A stretch of 64,000 nt of DNA from JAIQFL01 sp035295745. Its GTDB lineage: Bacteria > Acidobacteriota > Terriglobia > Bryobacterales > Bryobacteraceae. Location of the stretch: positions 310,001-374,000 of the forward strand of contig DATGIL010000023.1 of the NCBI GenBank assembly GCA_035295745.1. Reading direction: 5' to 3'. The notes beneath the pieces are model-generated. The model ran no database searches. It was not told where the DNA came from and worked only from the letters and a program-made list of their open reading frames with translations. The position numbers and the translations under genes were made by a program. This document shows, piece by piece, positions 1 through 8,981 of the stretch (its first letter is position 1; every line of letters begins with the position of its first letter).

Positions 1-807
1 GGCTGGGCGTTCGAATTTGCCAACGAGTTCTACCCCGATATCGACGACACGGCGATGGTGCTGCTGGCACTGCTGCATGCCAAGGGATCCAATGCGAAGG
101 CGCAGGTGGCGGCAGAGCGGAGGGCCGTGAATTGGCTGCTCGCCATGCAATCGGAAGACGGCGGCTGGGCGGCTTTCGACGTAGACAACAACTGGGCGGT
201 GCTGAACAAAGTACCGTTTGCGGATCACAACGCGATGCTCGATCCCACTTGTCCCGACATCACCGGGCGCGTGCTGGAGTCGCTCTGCCGGCGCGGGTTG
301 GCGGAGCATGAGGCGGTCCGCCGCGGTGTGGCTTACCTTCTGCAAGCGCAGGAGAAGGACGGCAGCTGGTACGGACGCTGGGGCGTGAACTACATCTACG
401 GCTCCTTCCTGGCGATGCGGGGGCTCGCGGCCAGCGGCCATTCGGAAGCGCAGGATGCGATTGTCCGCGGTGCTGCCTGGTTACGCACAATTCAGAATCC
501 CGATGGCGGGTGGGGGGAATCGTGTTTGAGCTACGATCGCGACCGCTTCGTTCCCGCGCCGAGTTGCCCGTCACAGACTGCTTGGGCGGTGCTGGGCTTG
601 TTGGCGGCAGGCGATCACGATTCAGCGGCTCTGCGCAAGGGCGTCCAGTTTTTGTTGGACAGGCAGCGTGCGGATGGAACGTGGCCGGAAGAAGCATCGA
701 CGGGCACGGGGTTCCCGAATGTCTTCTATCTGACTTACGGGATGTATCGCGATTATTTCCCGCTGATGGCATTGGCGTGCCATGAGAATGGCTCCCCGGG
801 CTGGTGA
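1..807 (+). CDS. shc: Squalene-hopene cyclase, C-terminal part (5' end outside window)
   Basis: Converts squalene to hopene/hopanol at the membrane (hopanoid synthesis). The frame is open from base 1, so the N-terminal half lies to the left. The first visible residues contain the catalytic acid motif DIDD at local residues 13-16 (the family DxDD that protonates squalene). Four QW-type repeats follow (QSEDGGW, QEKDGSW, QNPDGGW, QRADGTW), which stabilise the alpha/alpha barrel. The C-terminal stretch FPNVFYLTYGMYRDYFPL is typical of bacterial SHC. The gene ends with TGA at 805-807, a few bases before an imperfect hairpin. Family assignment is very secure; hopanoid synthesis is usual in Acidobacteriota. 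Confidence 0.96.
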   Translation, partial: GWAFEFANEFYPDIDDTAMVLLALLHAKGSNAKAQVAAERRAVNWLLAMQSEDGGWAAFDVDNNWAVLNKVPFADHNAMLDPTCPDITGRVLESLCRRGLAEHEAVRRGVAYLLQAQEKDGSWYGRWGVNYIYGSFLAMRGLAASGHSEAQDAIVRGAAWLRTIQNPDGGWGESCLSYDRDRFVPAPSCPSQTAWAVLGLLAAGDHDSAALRKGVQFLLDRQRADGTWPEEASTGTGFPNVFYLTYGMYRDYFPLMALACHENGSPGW

Positions 808-809
808 TT

Positions 810-953
810 GAAAAGTCTCGACAATTTCAGAACCGATTTGCAAGCTGAAGTGTCGATATGAAGCGTCCGAAAATCCTTGTGCGGCGGATTTGGTGGACCA
901 CCGAAAAGTCTCGACACGAGTGTCGAGACGGCAGACAGGAGTGTCTGCGCCAC
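810..953. repeat. REP-like double-hairpin repeat between shc and cpaF
   Basis: The 14-base string GAAAAGTCTCGACA occurs twice, at 810-823 and 903-916. The second copy opens a perfect hairpin with 10-base arms (908-917 and 920-929, loop GA). A second perfect hairpin follows at once (GCAGACA 931-937, loop 938-941, TGTCTGC 942-948). A related two-hairpin block with the same CCGAAAAG lead-in is at 29924-29974, so this is a dispersed repeat family and not just a terminator. Between convergent shc and cpaF it may also end transcription in both directions (inference). Confidence 0.8.
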
Positions 954-963
954 GGCGCGAGGC

Positions 964-2301
964 CTACAGATTTACAGTTACTACTTCTTCGAAAATCTGA
1001 GGCGAGAGTTGAATCCCGCTGACGCGCAGGCGCTCCAGCACTCGCGGCGTCGTGCCCGTGGCACGGAATCGTCCCTGCACCTTGCCCGCGTCGTTGACTC
1101 CCACGCGATCGAACGTGAAGATTTCCTGCAACAGCACCTTTTCGTCCTTCACTCCCAACACCTCGGACACGCTTAGAATTTTGCGCGTGCCATCCTGCAG
1201 GCGCGAGACCTGCACCACCAGCTTGATCGCGCTGGTGAGCTGCTGCAGAATCACGCGCGTGGGAATCTCCAGGTCCGCCATCATCACCATCGTCTCGAGG
1301 CGAGAGAACGCGTCGCGCGGTGTATTCGCATGCACCGTGCTCATGGAGCCCTCGACGCCGGTGTTCATGGCCTGCAACATGTCGAGCGCCTCGGCGCCGC
1401 GGCACTCACCCACGATGATGCGGTCGGGGCGCATGCGCAACGCGGTCCGCAACAGATGGCGCTGATTGATTCCGCCCTCCTTGTTCAGATTGGGCGGCCG
1501 CGTTTCGAACTTTACGACATGGCGCTGCTGGAGTTGCAACTCGGCGGTGTCCTCGATGGTGATGATGCGTTCCTCTTCGGGAATGAATCGCGAAAGCGCG
1601 TTGAGCATCGTCGTCTTGCCCGAGCCGGTTCCACCCGAGATCAGGATGGTCGTTTTGGCCTGCACACATGCCGCCAGGAAGCGCAGAATTCCCGGTGTCA
1701 TCGTCTTGTACTGCAGCATCTCCTCCTGGGTGATGACGTGGCGGCCGAAGCGGCGAATGCTCAGGCACGGGCCGTCCAGTGCGAGCGGAGGAATGATGGC
1801 ATTGACGCGCGAGCCATCCTGCAGGCGGGCGTCGACGATGGGCTGGGCTTCATCAATGCGGCGTCCCACCTGTGAAACGATCTTCTCGATAATGTGCAGC
1901 AGGTGCGCGTCGTCTTTGAAGCGCACGGTGGTTTCGGAGAGCTTGCCGTTGCGCTCGATGAACACCTTGTTGTAGCGATTCACCAGGATGTCGGAGATCG
2001 TGGGTTCTTTGAGAAGCGTCTCGAGAGGGCCCAATCCGAGTACTTCGTCGAGCACTTCCTCCACGATCTTGGTCTGCTCGGCCGTGGTCATGGGCACGCG
2101 CTCTTCATCCAGGAGGCGCTCCACCACGCGGCCGATCTCGGCGCGCACCCGGTCCTTGGGAATCGAAGAGACGCGATCGAGATTCAGCACACCGATGAGT
2201 TTGCGGTGAATCTGCGACTTCAGCTCGAAGTGGCGTTCGGCTGCCCGCGCGGCGGCCGGAGGCGCCCCACGCAGGGGGAGAGGACGATGACTCGATCCCA
2301 C
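964..2301 (-). CDS. cpaF: CpaF/TadA-type secretion ATPase
   Basis: A 445-residue hexameric ATPase of the type II/IV secretion superfamily that powers assembly of Flp/Tad pili. Walker A GGTGSGKT lies at residues 213-220. The Asp/Glu box IITIEDTAELQL and the Walker B-like RPDRIIVGECRG (about 281-292) follow in the usual order. The N-terminal part contains the helical domain typical of CpaF. The GTG start at 2301 is favoured because AGGAG sits five bases upstream. No other tad/cpa gene lies in the window, so it is an orphan here or the end of a cluster broken by rearrangement. Confidence 0.92.
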   Translation of the reverse strand: MGSSHRPLPLRGAPPAAARAAERHFELKSQIHRKLIGVLNLDRVSSIPKDRVRAEIGRVVERLLDEERVPMTTAEQTKIVEEVLDEVLGLGPLETLLKEPTISDILVNRYNKVFIERNGKLSETTVRFKDDAHLLHIIEKIVSQVGRRIDEAQPIVDARLQDGSRVNAIIPPLALDGPCLSIRRFGRHVITQEEMLQYKTMTPGILRFLAACVQAKTTILISGGTGSGKTTMLNALSRFIPEEERIITIEDTAELQLQQRHVVKFETRPPNLNKEGGINQRHLLRTALRMRPDRIIVGECRGAEALDMLQAMNTGVEGSMSTVHANTPRDAFSRLETMVMMADLEIPTRVILQQLTSAIKLVVQVSRLQDGTRKILSVSEVLGVKDEKVLLQEIFTFDRVGVNDAGKVQGRFRATGTTPRVLERLRVSGIQLSPQIFEEVVTVNL

Positions 2302-2365
2302 AATGGCTCCTGGATTGGCTGGCTCTCGAGAGTGTGCGATAACAATTATATCCCGAGGAAATCAA

Positions 2366-2911
2366 ATGACTAGATTCGTGTTTACAAGCATTACCGGTTT
2401 GTTCGCGCTGGCCTTGCCGGCGTTCTCGCAGTCGAGCGTCAAAGACGCGCTGGTCAAGCACTGGCAGGTCACCAGCGACTTCACGATCGCGGTGGCCAAG
2501 CAGATGCCCGCCGAGTCGTACGGCTTCAGGCCAGTGCCCGAAGAGCTGAGCTTCGCGCAGTTGATGGTGCAGATCGCCGGCGCGAACGTGAGTGCATGCG
2601 GACGCGCCAGCGGAATGAAACCGCCTGCGATTCCGGAAAAGCTGATCAAGAGCATGCGCGACGAAAAGGCGCCGGTGGACATCACCAAGGACGAAGCGGT
2701 GCAATTCCTGACCGATACTTTCAAGTTCTGTAATGAGGCTGTAGCCTCGATGACTCCTGAAAAGCTGGACGCTGAAGTCGGCGCCGGCACTCGCAAGATG
2801 ACCGGTTTCGAATGGCTCTGGGCATACTTTACGCATACCGCGCACCATCGCGGGCAGGCCGAGGTTTATTTGCGGCTGAAGGGTATCGTACCGACCGCGT
2901 ATACGTTCTGA
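2366..2911 (+). CDS. Secreted DinB-like protein
   Basis: A 181-residue protein with an N-terminal signal peptide (hydrophobic run ending ALPAFSQ) followed by a DinB/YfiT-like four-helix bundle. The ATG at 2366 is chosen because GAGGAA is six bases upstream and it begins directly with the signal peptide; an upstream in-frame ATG at 2303 would add a non-signal extension. The C-terminal metal motif HTAHHRGQAEVYLRLKG is clear. The histidine usually found in helix 2 is not visible (LMVQIAGANVSACG stands at that place), so metal binding may be altered. The stop codon is one base away from the next start, suggesting coupled translation with the methyltransferase. Confidence 0.85.
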   Translation: MTRFVFTSITGLFALALPAFSQSSVKDALVKHWQVTSDFTIAVAKQMPAESYGFRPVPEELSFAQLMVQIAGANVSACGRASGMKPPAIPEKLIKSMRDEKAPVDITKDEAVQFLTDTFKFCNEAVASMTPEKLDAEVGAGTRKMTGFEWLWAYFTHTAHHRGQAEVYLRLKGIVPTAYTF

Positions 2912-2912
2912 T

Positions 2913-3734
2913 ATGAGTGAAGCGTACGGCTCCGTTTATGTGATGGGCCGCACGCCCGCCGAGCACGAGCGCCTGCGCCGGCAGGCAAAGGCGCTCGAAC
3001 CGCTCACTCGCGCTTTGTTCGAGCAGGCCGGTTTGGCGCCCGGCATGAGTTGTCTGGATGTGGGCAGCGGTCCCGGCGAAGTCATGCGGCTCATGGCGGA
3101 CTTTGTGGGCCCCACCGGACGCGTCGTGGGGCTGGACCTCGACGGCGATTTGGGCCGCCATTCCGTGCAGGATCTGTCCAGCCGGGGCTACACGCAGTGC
3201 GAGTTCATCGAGGGCGATCTGCGGAGTCTCGATCCTGCCGCAACGGGACAGTTCGACTTCGTGTTTGCGCGAATAGTGGTGATACATTTGCAGGACGCAA
3301 TCCTCGGTCTGGGCAATATGTACCGGTTCGTCAAGCCGGGAGGCCGGATCGCGGCGCAGGAATACCTCTTCACCAGTCTGGAGAGTTATCCTCGTTTGGG
3401 GCCAGCTGAGGAAGCCCTGCACATCTTTTTCGCGGTCTGCGAGAAGACCGGGCGCGACGTTCGTACGGGACTCAAACTCCCGTCCTACTTCGCGGAGGCA
3501 GGGATTGGGGCGCCGGACGGGACCGACGTAGGCGGCCGGCTTTTGCATTATCGCGAGAGTGCCCCGATGTTGACCGCCGTGCTCCAGAGCATTCTTCCGC
3601 TGGCCATCCAATTTGGTTTTCTGACCCAGGAGAGGGCCAACGGAGTTCTGGCCGGCCTGGAGCATGCCGCCGCGCAGGAGGGATATTACCTGTGGCCCCT
3701 GCTGGTCGGCGCGTGGAAGACCAAGCCCGTTTGA
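2913..3734 (+). CDS. Class I SAM-dependent methyltransferase
   Basis: 273 residues with a Rossmann methyltransferase fold. Motif I LDVGSGPGE is at residues 48-56, followed by the acidic strand end VVGLDLDGD that binds the SAM ribose, and by FDFVFARIVVIHLQD (motif IV region) and KPGGRIAAQEY. The substrate is not predictable; the layout resembles the UbiE/Methyltransf_25 group. The start codon lies one base after the DinB stop codon. A strong-looking promoter for the next gene overlaps the stop codon. Confidence 0.88.
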   Translation: MSEAYGSVYVMGRTPAEHERLRRQAKALEPLTRALFEQAGLAPGMSCLDVGSGPGEVMRLMADFVGPTGRVVGLDLDGDLGRHSVQDLSSRGYTQCEFIEGDLRSLDPAATGQFDFVFARIVVIHLQDAILGLGNMYRFVKPGGRIAAQEYLFTSLESYPRLGPAEEALHIFFAVCEKTGRDVRTGLKLPSYFAEAGIGAPDGTDVGGRLLHYRESAPMLTAVLQSILPLAIQFGFLTQERANGVLAGLEHAAAQEGYYLWPLLVGAWKTKPV

Positions 3735-3785
3735 ATCGTCCTTAATGTAAATCGATAATAATACCTGCTACCCTGGTTTCCAGGG
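3731..3785 (+). promoter_or_regulatory. Sigma70-like promoter and leader hairpin before the Ycf48-like gene
   Basis: TTGAAT at 3731-3736 and GATAAT at 3754-3759 are separated by 17 bases. Downstream, CCCTGG TTT CCAGGG at 3771-3785 is a perfect six-base stem directly overlapping the GGGGTGA ribosome-binding region of the gene starting at 3793. The hairpin could limit access to the start (inference). Confidence 0.55.
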
Positions 3786-3792
3786 GTGACTG

Positions 3793-4755
3793 ATGTCCAT
3801 AAGCTGGAACCTGGCCAGGGTAGCTGGCGCATTCCTACTTCCACTGCTCGCGCATGGGGCGCAGGAGCGCTCCTGCTGGCTGCGCGACGCTGCCGCTCCG
3901 GCAAAGTCGCAGGTAATCGCACTCTGCGAACAGGGCGGTGTCTGGGCGACCGCGGATGGCGGCGCCACTTGGGTAAAGCGCGATACCGGTACCACCGAGC
4001 GTCTACGCGGCATCGCATTCGCCGATGCCCGCCGAGGCTTTGTCGTCGGCGATCACGGATTGCTGCTGGCATCCTCGGACGGCGGCATTCACTGGCAGGC
4101 ACAGTCCGTCGATACGAAGGAGCATTTGTTGGATATCCAGTTCATCGGAGAATTGGGGTGGATCGCCGGCTTCCAGGGGCTGATTCTCCACACCACCGAT
4201 GGCGGTCAGACGTGGTCGAAACAGATCACCAAAACCACGCAGACGATCGAGACCATCTTTTTTGTGGACGGGGATCATGGCTGGGCTGTCGGTTGGGCCG
4301 GCACGATTCTCAGAACCGCCAATGGCGGGCAGACCTGGGAGCAGATCCATTCCGATGCGTCGTGGTCGCTGACCTCGGTGTATTTCCAGGACACGCAAAA
4401 CGGCTGGATGGCGGGCTTTGCGGGCCAGATTCTGCGCAGCCACGACGGCGGAACCACCTGGCAGGCGCAGGCGAGTCCGGTGAAGGCGTGGTTCACGGCG
4501 GTCTCCTTCGATAGCGCGCACCGTGGCTGGATCGTCTATGACGATGGGCTGCTGGTAAGCGAGGACGGCGGAGAGACGTGGAAGCCGGTCGCGGTCGATA
4601 AGCGCTATTTCTTGAGCAAGCTGGTCAGGGTCGACGACACCCTCTGGGTAATCGGACAGTCGGCGATCTTGCGGCAGACCGGGACGACGTGGCAGAGAAT
4701 TCAGAGTTTGATTCCGACCGCCCCGGCGACCGGCAAGGACGCAACCACTCGGTAA
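3793..4755 (+). CDS. Secreted Ycf48/BNR-type beta-propeller protein
   Basis: 320 residues with a signal peptide (hydrophobic stretch ending LLAHGAQ). At least five propeller blades repeat a pattern of about 43 residues, each carrying G-W-x-x-G and a TxDGGxTW strand (for example TTDGGQTW, TANGGQTW, SHDGGTTW). This is the Ycf48/HCF136-like photosynthesis-assembly fold, but in non-phototrophs such proteins are secreted propellers of unknown role. The ATG at 3793 follows GGGGTGA. A decayed coding remnant lies just downstream. Confidence 0.85.
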   Translation: MSISWNLARVAGAFLLPLLAHGAQERSCWLRDAAAPAKSQVIALCEQGGVWATADGGATWVKRDTGTTERLRGIAFADARRGFVVGDHGLLLASSDGGIHWQAQSVDTKEHLLDIQFIGELGWIAGFQGLILHTTDGGQTWSKQITKTTQTIETIFFVDGDHGWAVGWAGTILRTANGGQTWEQIHSDASWSLTSVYFQDTQNGWMAGFAGQILRSHDGGTTWQAQASPVKAWFTAVSFDSAHRGWIVYDDGLLVSEDGGETWKPVAVDKRYFLSKLVRVDDTLWVIGQSAILRQTGTTWQRIQSLIPTAPATGKDATTR

Positions 4756-4812
4756 CGCCGAGATATCAACCTGACCTCGTTTCGTGCCAGGCTCCGGACT
4801 ACCCGCGCGCGT

Positions 4813-5054
4813 CTGGATCAGCCGATCGCGATGTCGCTCGCTGACGCGCGGATGGGCAACGCCTATACGGTATCGCGCTGGGAGCCATGGGGACGGGCGT
4901 AAGTCTGCTGGAGATCGATCGCAAGCCGGGCACCCTCATTGCGGAGCGGCACCTGGAGGACGATGTGTGGAACATCGCGGTGGGCCGCCTACCGGCGAAC
5001 GTGGTTCCGCAGGGATACTCGACGCCGGCCGCCTGCACCAGACCGATACAATAG
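4813..5054 (+). pseudogene. Frameshifted remnant of an unrecognised protein
   Basis: Two adjoining frames each look coding and join if one base is restored near 4875. The first reads LDQPIAMSLADARMGNAYTV; the second continues ALGAMGTGVSLLEIDRKPG and runs to a stop at 5052-5054 through ERHLEDDVWNIAVGRLP and STPAACTRPIQ. The second piece alone has an ATG at 4887 (55 codons). Together they look like the C-terminus of a longer secreted protein that has lost its N-terminal half. The region separates the Ycf48-like gene from the serine hydrolase gene and contains no other gene. Confidence 0.5.
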
Positions 5055-5060
5055 GCGCTG

Positions 5061-6353
5061 ATGCTTCGAGCACTCGCCTTCTTTCTTTCGCTCCCCCTTC
5101 TCGCCCAGCCCGCGCCGGATTTCACTTCCATCGAGAAATCCGCCCGTGAGGAACTCGCCAGCCTGCACGTGCCGGGCGCGTCCATCGCCATCGTTCGTGG
5201 CAACGAGGTCATCTATGCGAAGGCATTTGGCATGGCCGACGTGGAGAGTGGTGAGCGAGTGCGGCCTGAAATGCTATTCCGCCTGGGCTCGACTACCAAG
5301 ATGCTGACTGCGACCGCGCTGGTCAGTCTGTCCTTGGAGGGCAAGCTGGATCTGAATGCGCCGATCGGCAAATACCTGCCCACATTGCCGCCGAAGCTGT
5401 CGCAGGTAACCGCGAACCAGTTGCTGAGCCACACCTCGGGTATCCGGGACGAGGCGCCGATGTACGGATCGCACGACGATTCGGCGCTGGGGAACGGCAT
5501 CCGCTCGTGGACCGACGATTGGCTGTTCACCGCGCCTGGACGGATCTTCTCGTACTCGAACCCGGGATATTGGATGGCGGGTTACCTCGTGGAATCTCTG
5601 AGCGGTAAGCCGTACGCCGATGCCATGGAGGAGCGGGTTTTCCGGCCCTGCTCGATGACGCACACCACGCTGCGCCCGACGACGGCAATGACGTGGCCGC
5701 TGGCGCAGGGGCATCAGGAGTCGGCAGGCGTACTCACGGTGGCGCGCCCCGCGGCCGATAACGCGGGGTCCTGGCCGGCAGGATCAGTCTTCTCGAACAC
5801 GGCGGACCTGGCGCGATTCGTGACAGCATTCCTGAACGACGGACTGGTGGATGGCAAGCGGGCGCTTGATCCCAAGGTCATTTCTATTCTGTCGACGACT
5901 CACTCCCGCTATCCGGAGTCGGCGGACACCTATGGATATGGGCTCGAGATTCGAGAATTACGGGGCGTGCATGTGGTGGAACACAGCGGGTCGCGGATGG
6001 GCTACGGATCGCACATTCGGATGGCGCCGGAGCAGCGGGTCGGGATCATCATTTTGACGAATCGAACTGGCGCAGAATTGCCGGCGACGCTGGAGAAGGC
6101 GTCGGAGTTGATGCTGCCGCTGCAGGCAAAAGTAGCCCGGGCCGCGCGGGAAATCACCGCTGACGAGCGTCACGTAGGTGTCTATCGGAACGGCGCGGAG
6201 CGGCTCGAGGTGGTTTCGGAGAACGGGCAGCTCAAGCTGAAACGAGGCGGCGCTCCGTCTGCCCCACTGCGAAACGTCGTGCTGGTGCCGGGTGCCGACG
6301 GCCGGACGGAGTACGTCTTCAGCGGCAGTCGCGCCTTCGCTCGCGTTCAGTAA
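5061..6353 (+). CDS. Serine beta-lactamase-like hydrolase (class C / S12)
   Basis: 430 residues, exported (signal peptide ending LLAQPAP). It carries all three active-site elements of the penicillin-binding-protein fold: SxxK as S77-T-T-K80, YxN as Y165-S-N167, and HSG at about 308-310 in place of the usual KTG. The HSG variant is common in esterase and D-aminopeptidase members, so beta-lactam hydrolysis should not be assumed. A C-terminal domain of about 90 residues follows. The likely substrates are peptidoglycan peptides or esters in the periplasm. Confidence 0.92.
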   Translation: MLRALAFFLSLPLLAQPAPDFTSIEKSAREELASLHVPGASIAIVRGNEVIYAKAFGMADVESGERVRPEMLFRLGSTTKMLTATALVSLSLEGKLDLNAPIGKYLPTLPPKLSQVTANQLLSHTSGIRDEAPMYGSHDDSALGNGIRSWTDDWLFTAPGRIFSYSNPGYWMAGYLVESLSGKPYADAMEERVFRPCSMTHTTLRPTTAMTWPLAQGHQESAGVLTVARPAADNAGSWPAGSVFSNTADLARFVTAFLNDGLVDGKRALDPKVISILSTTHSRYPESADTYGYGLEIRELRGVHVVEHSGSRMGYGSHIRMAPEQRVGIIILTNRTGAELPATLEKASELMLPLQAKVARAAREITADERHVGVYRNGAERLEVVSENGQLKLKRGGAPSAPLRNVVLVPGADGRTEYVFSGSRAFARVQ

Positions 6354-6496
6354 ACGCTGATCAACAACGAACAGCGCATTCCGGTCTGCGCCGGCATGGA
6401 ATACTTCATTCCTCGGGGAACACCACACTCGGGAGAAGTGGTCGAAGGAACGCGGACCATACACGCGTTCGGAGGGCATCGGGCGGACCGGGCGTT

Positions 6497-8938
6497 TCAC
6501 TCGTAGCGCAGCGCCACGACGAGGTCGACCCGCGCGGCGCGGCGCGCCGGCAAATAGCTCGCGAGCAGCGCCACCGACGAAAGCACCAGAGGCGCCGCAA
6601 TGAAGGTCAACGGGTCAGTCGACGTCACGCCGTAGATGTAATTCGCCATCACACGGCTCAACGCCAGTGCTCCCAGCAAGCCAACCGCGATTCCAGCGAG
6701 CGTCACCCCCATCCCTTCGCGCAACACCAGACGCGCCACTCCCAAGGGACGCGCACCCAACGCCATCCGGATCGCCATCTCCTGAGTCCGCCGGCTGACC
6801 GTGTACGACATGACGCCGAAGATTCCCACTGCGGAAAGCAGCAAGGCCAAGCCCGAAAAGATCCAGAGCAATGCCATCGGAAAACGTACCGCGCCGTAGC
6901 TCTCGGTTACGAGATCGTCCATCGTCCGGATTTCACGCACCGGCTGGTCTTTATCCAGGGACAGGACCGCCCCGCGCAGGGCTGGCGCCACACTCATCGG
7001 TGGCACGGCGGTTCGCACCGCGACAAACACCGCGTACCCAGGACTCTGCGCAAACGGTACATAGACGGCGGGCTCGGGCCGCCAGAGATCATCGCTGCGA
7101 ACGTCCTTGACCACACCCACAACCTCCAGCGGCCGGCCGGAACCGCGTTTCCCGCCCGAGTACACACTGGTTTTGACGGTGAGATGCCTGCCCAACGGGC
7201 TGGATTGAGGCCAGTAACGGCGGGCCACGGTCTCGCTGATGAGCGCCACCGCCGTCGCATTCTCGTTATCGCTCGCGTTGAATTCGCGGCCCGCCAGCAG
7301 GTGCGTGCCGGTGGCCTTCAGATAGTCCACACTCACGATTTTGTAGGCCGCGGTCGGCTCCTGACCCGGAGCCGCCGGGCCTTGGCCCTCCGGTTCAAAG
7401 AACACATTGGACCCACCGGCTTCGATTCCCACGATCTCGACGCCCGGGGTGCTTGCGAACCTCTGGAGCATCTCCTCAAAGAACGTCGCCTGCTGCTGCG
7501 GCGACGAGTATTTATAGGGCGGCAGACGAACCAGCATCGTCAACACATTGTGGGGATCGATTCCCAGATCGACGTTCACCAGCGCCACGAACGTCCGCAC
7601 CAGCAATCCCGCGCCCACTAAAAGAATCACCGCCAGGGCCATCTCACCAACCACCAGCAGGTTGCGCAGGCGCCGGCGGCCTGCGTCAGCAGTCAGGCTC
7701 AATCCTGCTTCCTTCAACGATTCGCTGACGCCGGCCTTGGCGGTCGCCCACGACGGCGCCAATCCGAAAATCGCTCCCGTTGCGAGCGTAGCCACGACAT
7801 TGAATGCCAGCACCCGCCAGTCGACATCAATTACCCGAGCGTTGGGAAGAAAGAATCGTGAACGATCGATTGCCAGCGTCAGCAGGTGTGCTCCCGCATA
7901 GGCCACCAGCAGTCCTAACGCGCCTCCCCATACCGCCAGCAGCAGACTTTCGGTGAGTAACTGAGCGATCAGACGCCCGCGCGTGGCTCCCAGTGCCCTG
8001 CGGATCGCGACCTCGCGCTTGCGTCCCGTCGCGCGCGCTAAAAGAAGGTTGGACACATTCACGCACGCGATTAGAAGCACGAAGCCAACCGCACCCATCA
8101 TGATGTAGAGTGGCGTTTGCATATGCCGGTGGTAGGCATCGTGAAGCGGCTCTACCTTGAAGCCCCACCCACTGTTCGAGGCAGGGTGCTCCCGCGCCAG
8201 TGTGCCGGCCAGAGTATTCATCGCCGCCTGTGCCTGCGCCACGGTCAACCCGGACTTGATCCGCGCCTGTGTCTGTAGATCGCGGGAAGTGCCACGCCCG
8301 GTTTCACTGCGCTCTTCCGGCGTCAGCACCAGGGGAATGAACACGTCCAGTTCCTGATCCCAGGTGAAACGGAACGACGCGGGCATCACACCCACAATCG
8401 AATAGCGTCGCTGGTCGAGGTCGATGGTCTTTCCCAGAATGGCGGGGTCGGAACCGTAGCGTGTTCGCCAGAGACGATTGCCGATGACGGCGACCTGATC
8501 GTGCCCGGGCTCCATCTCTTCGGGCGTGATGAAGCGCCCGAGCATCGGTGGAATGCCGAACATCGGCAGCAGCTCGGAGGACGCCCTGACGCCGTTCACA
8601 GTCTCCGGCCGGTTTCCTTCCGTGATGTTGAACCCGGCGCCGCGATAGTATGCTACATGGTCGAAGACGCCGCTGCTGGCGATGTCCGCGATGTTGGGCG
8701 CGGAGACACCCGTCTGTACGTAGCCTTCGCCCTTCTGGTCTCTCCACTGGCCGAGTCCGACCAGTTGTTCGGGTTCCGGGTACGGCAGCGGGCGCAGCAG
8801 AATCGCGTCCACCAGACTAAAGATCGCACTGTTCGCGCCGATTCCGAGCGCCAACGTAAGCACCGCCACCGCCACGAAGCCTCGATTCCTGGCAAGAACG
8901 CGATGCGCGTATTGCAGATCCCGCAACAGTGTTCTCAT
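6497..8938 (-). CDS. ADOP-type MacB/FtsX permease
   Basis: 813 residues in the acidobacterial duplicated orphan permease layout: an N-terminal transmembrane helix (VAVLTLALGIGANSAIFSLV), a large periplasmic MacB-type domain, three helices with the FtsX signature RKREVAIRRALGATRGRL, a second periplasmic domain, and a second FtsX block (TQEMAIRMALGAR) ending in VALRYE. It lacks the N-terminal permease prefix domain present in the 978-residue relative further right. No ATPase gene is adjacent, which is usual for this family. The substrate is unknown; macrolide or lipoprotein export is suggested only by MacB homology. Confidence 0.93.
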   Translation of the reverse strand: MRTLLRDLQYAHRVLARNRGFVAVAVLTLALGIGANSAIFSLVDAILLRPLPYPEPEQLVGLGQWRDQKGEGYVQTGVSAPNIADIASSGVFDHVAYYRGAGFNITEGNRPETVNGVRASSELLPMFGIPPMLGRFITPEEMEPGHDQVAVIGNRLWRTRYGSDPAILGKTIDLDQRRYSIVGVMPASFRFTWDQELDVFIPLVLTPEERSETGRGTSRDLQTQARIKSGLTVAQAQAAMNTLAGTLAREHPASNSGWGFKVEPLHDAYHRHMQTPLYIMMGAVGFVLLIACVNVSNLLLARATGRKREVAIRRALGATRGRLIAQLLTESLLLAVWGGALGLLVAYAGAHLLTLAIDRSRFFLPNARVIDVDWRVLAFNVVATLATGAIFGLAPSWATAKAGVSESLKEAGLSLTADAGRRRLRNLLVVGEMALAVILLVGAGLLVRTFVALVNVDLGIDPHNVLTMLVRLPPYKYSSPQQQATFFEEMLQRFASTPGVEIVGIEAGGSNVFFEPEGQGPAAPGQEPTAAYKIVSVDYLKATGTHLLAGREFNASDNENATAVALISETVARRYWPQSSPLGRHLTVKTSVYSGGKRGSGRPLEVVGVVKDVRSDDLWRPEPAVYVPFAQSPGYAVFVAVRTAVPPMSVAPALRGAVLSLDKDQPVREIRTMDDLVTESYGAVRFPMALLWIFSGLALLLSAVGIFGVMSYTVSRRTQEMAIRMALGARPLGVARLVLREGMGVTLAGIAVGLLGALALSRVMANYIYGVTSTDPLTFIAAPLVLSSVALLASYLPARRAARVDLVVALRYE

Positions 8939-8981
8939 GGCTTCACTCGATGATATACCTGACGTGCGGCCAAGCCATTTG

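Noticed and set aside
2105..2848. Long minus-strand open frame across the cpaF start and the DinB gene
   Set aside because: It has no domain character, covers the real genes on both strands and is a product of high GC.
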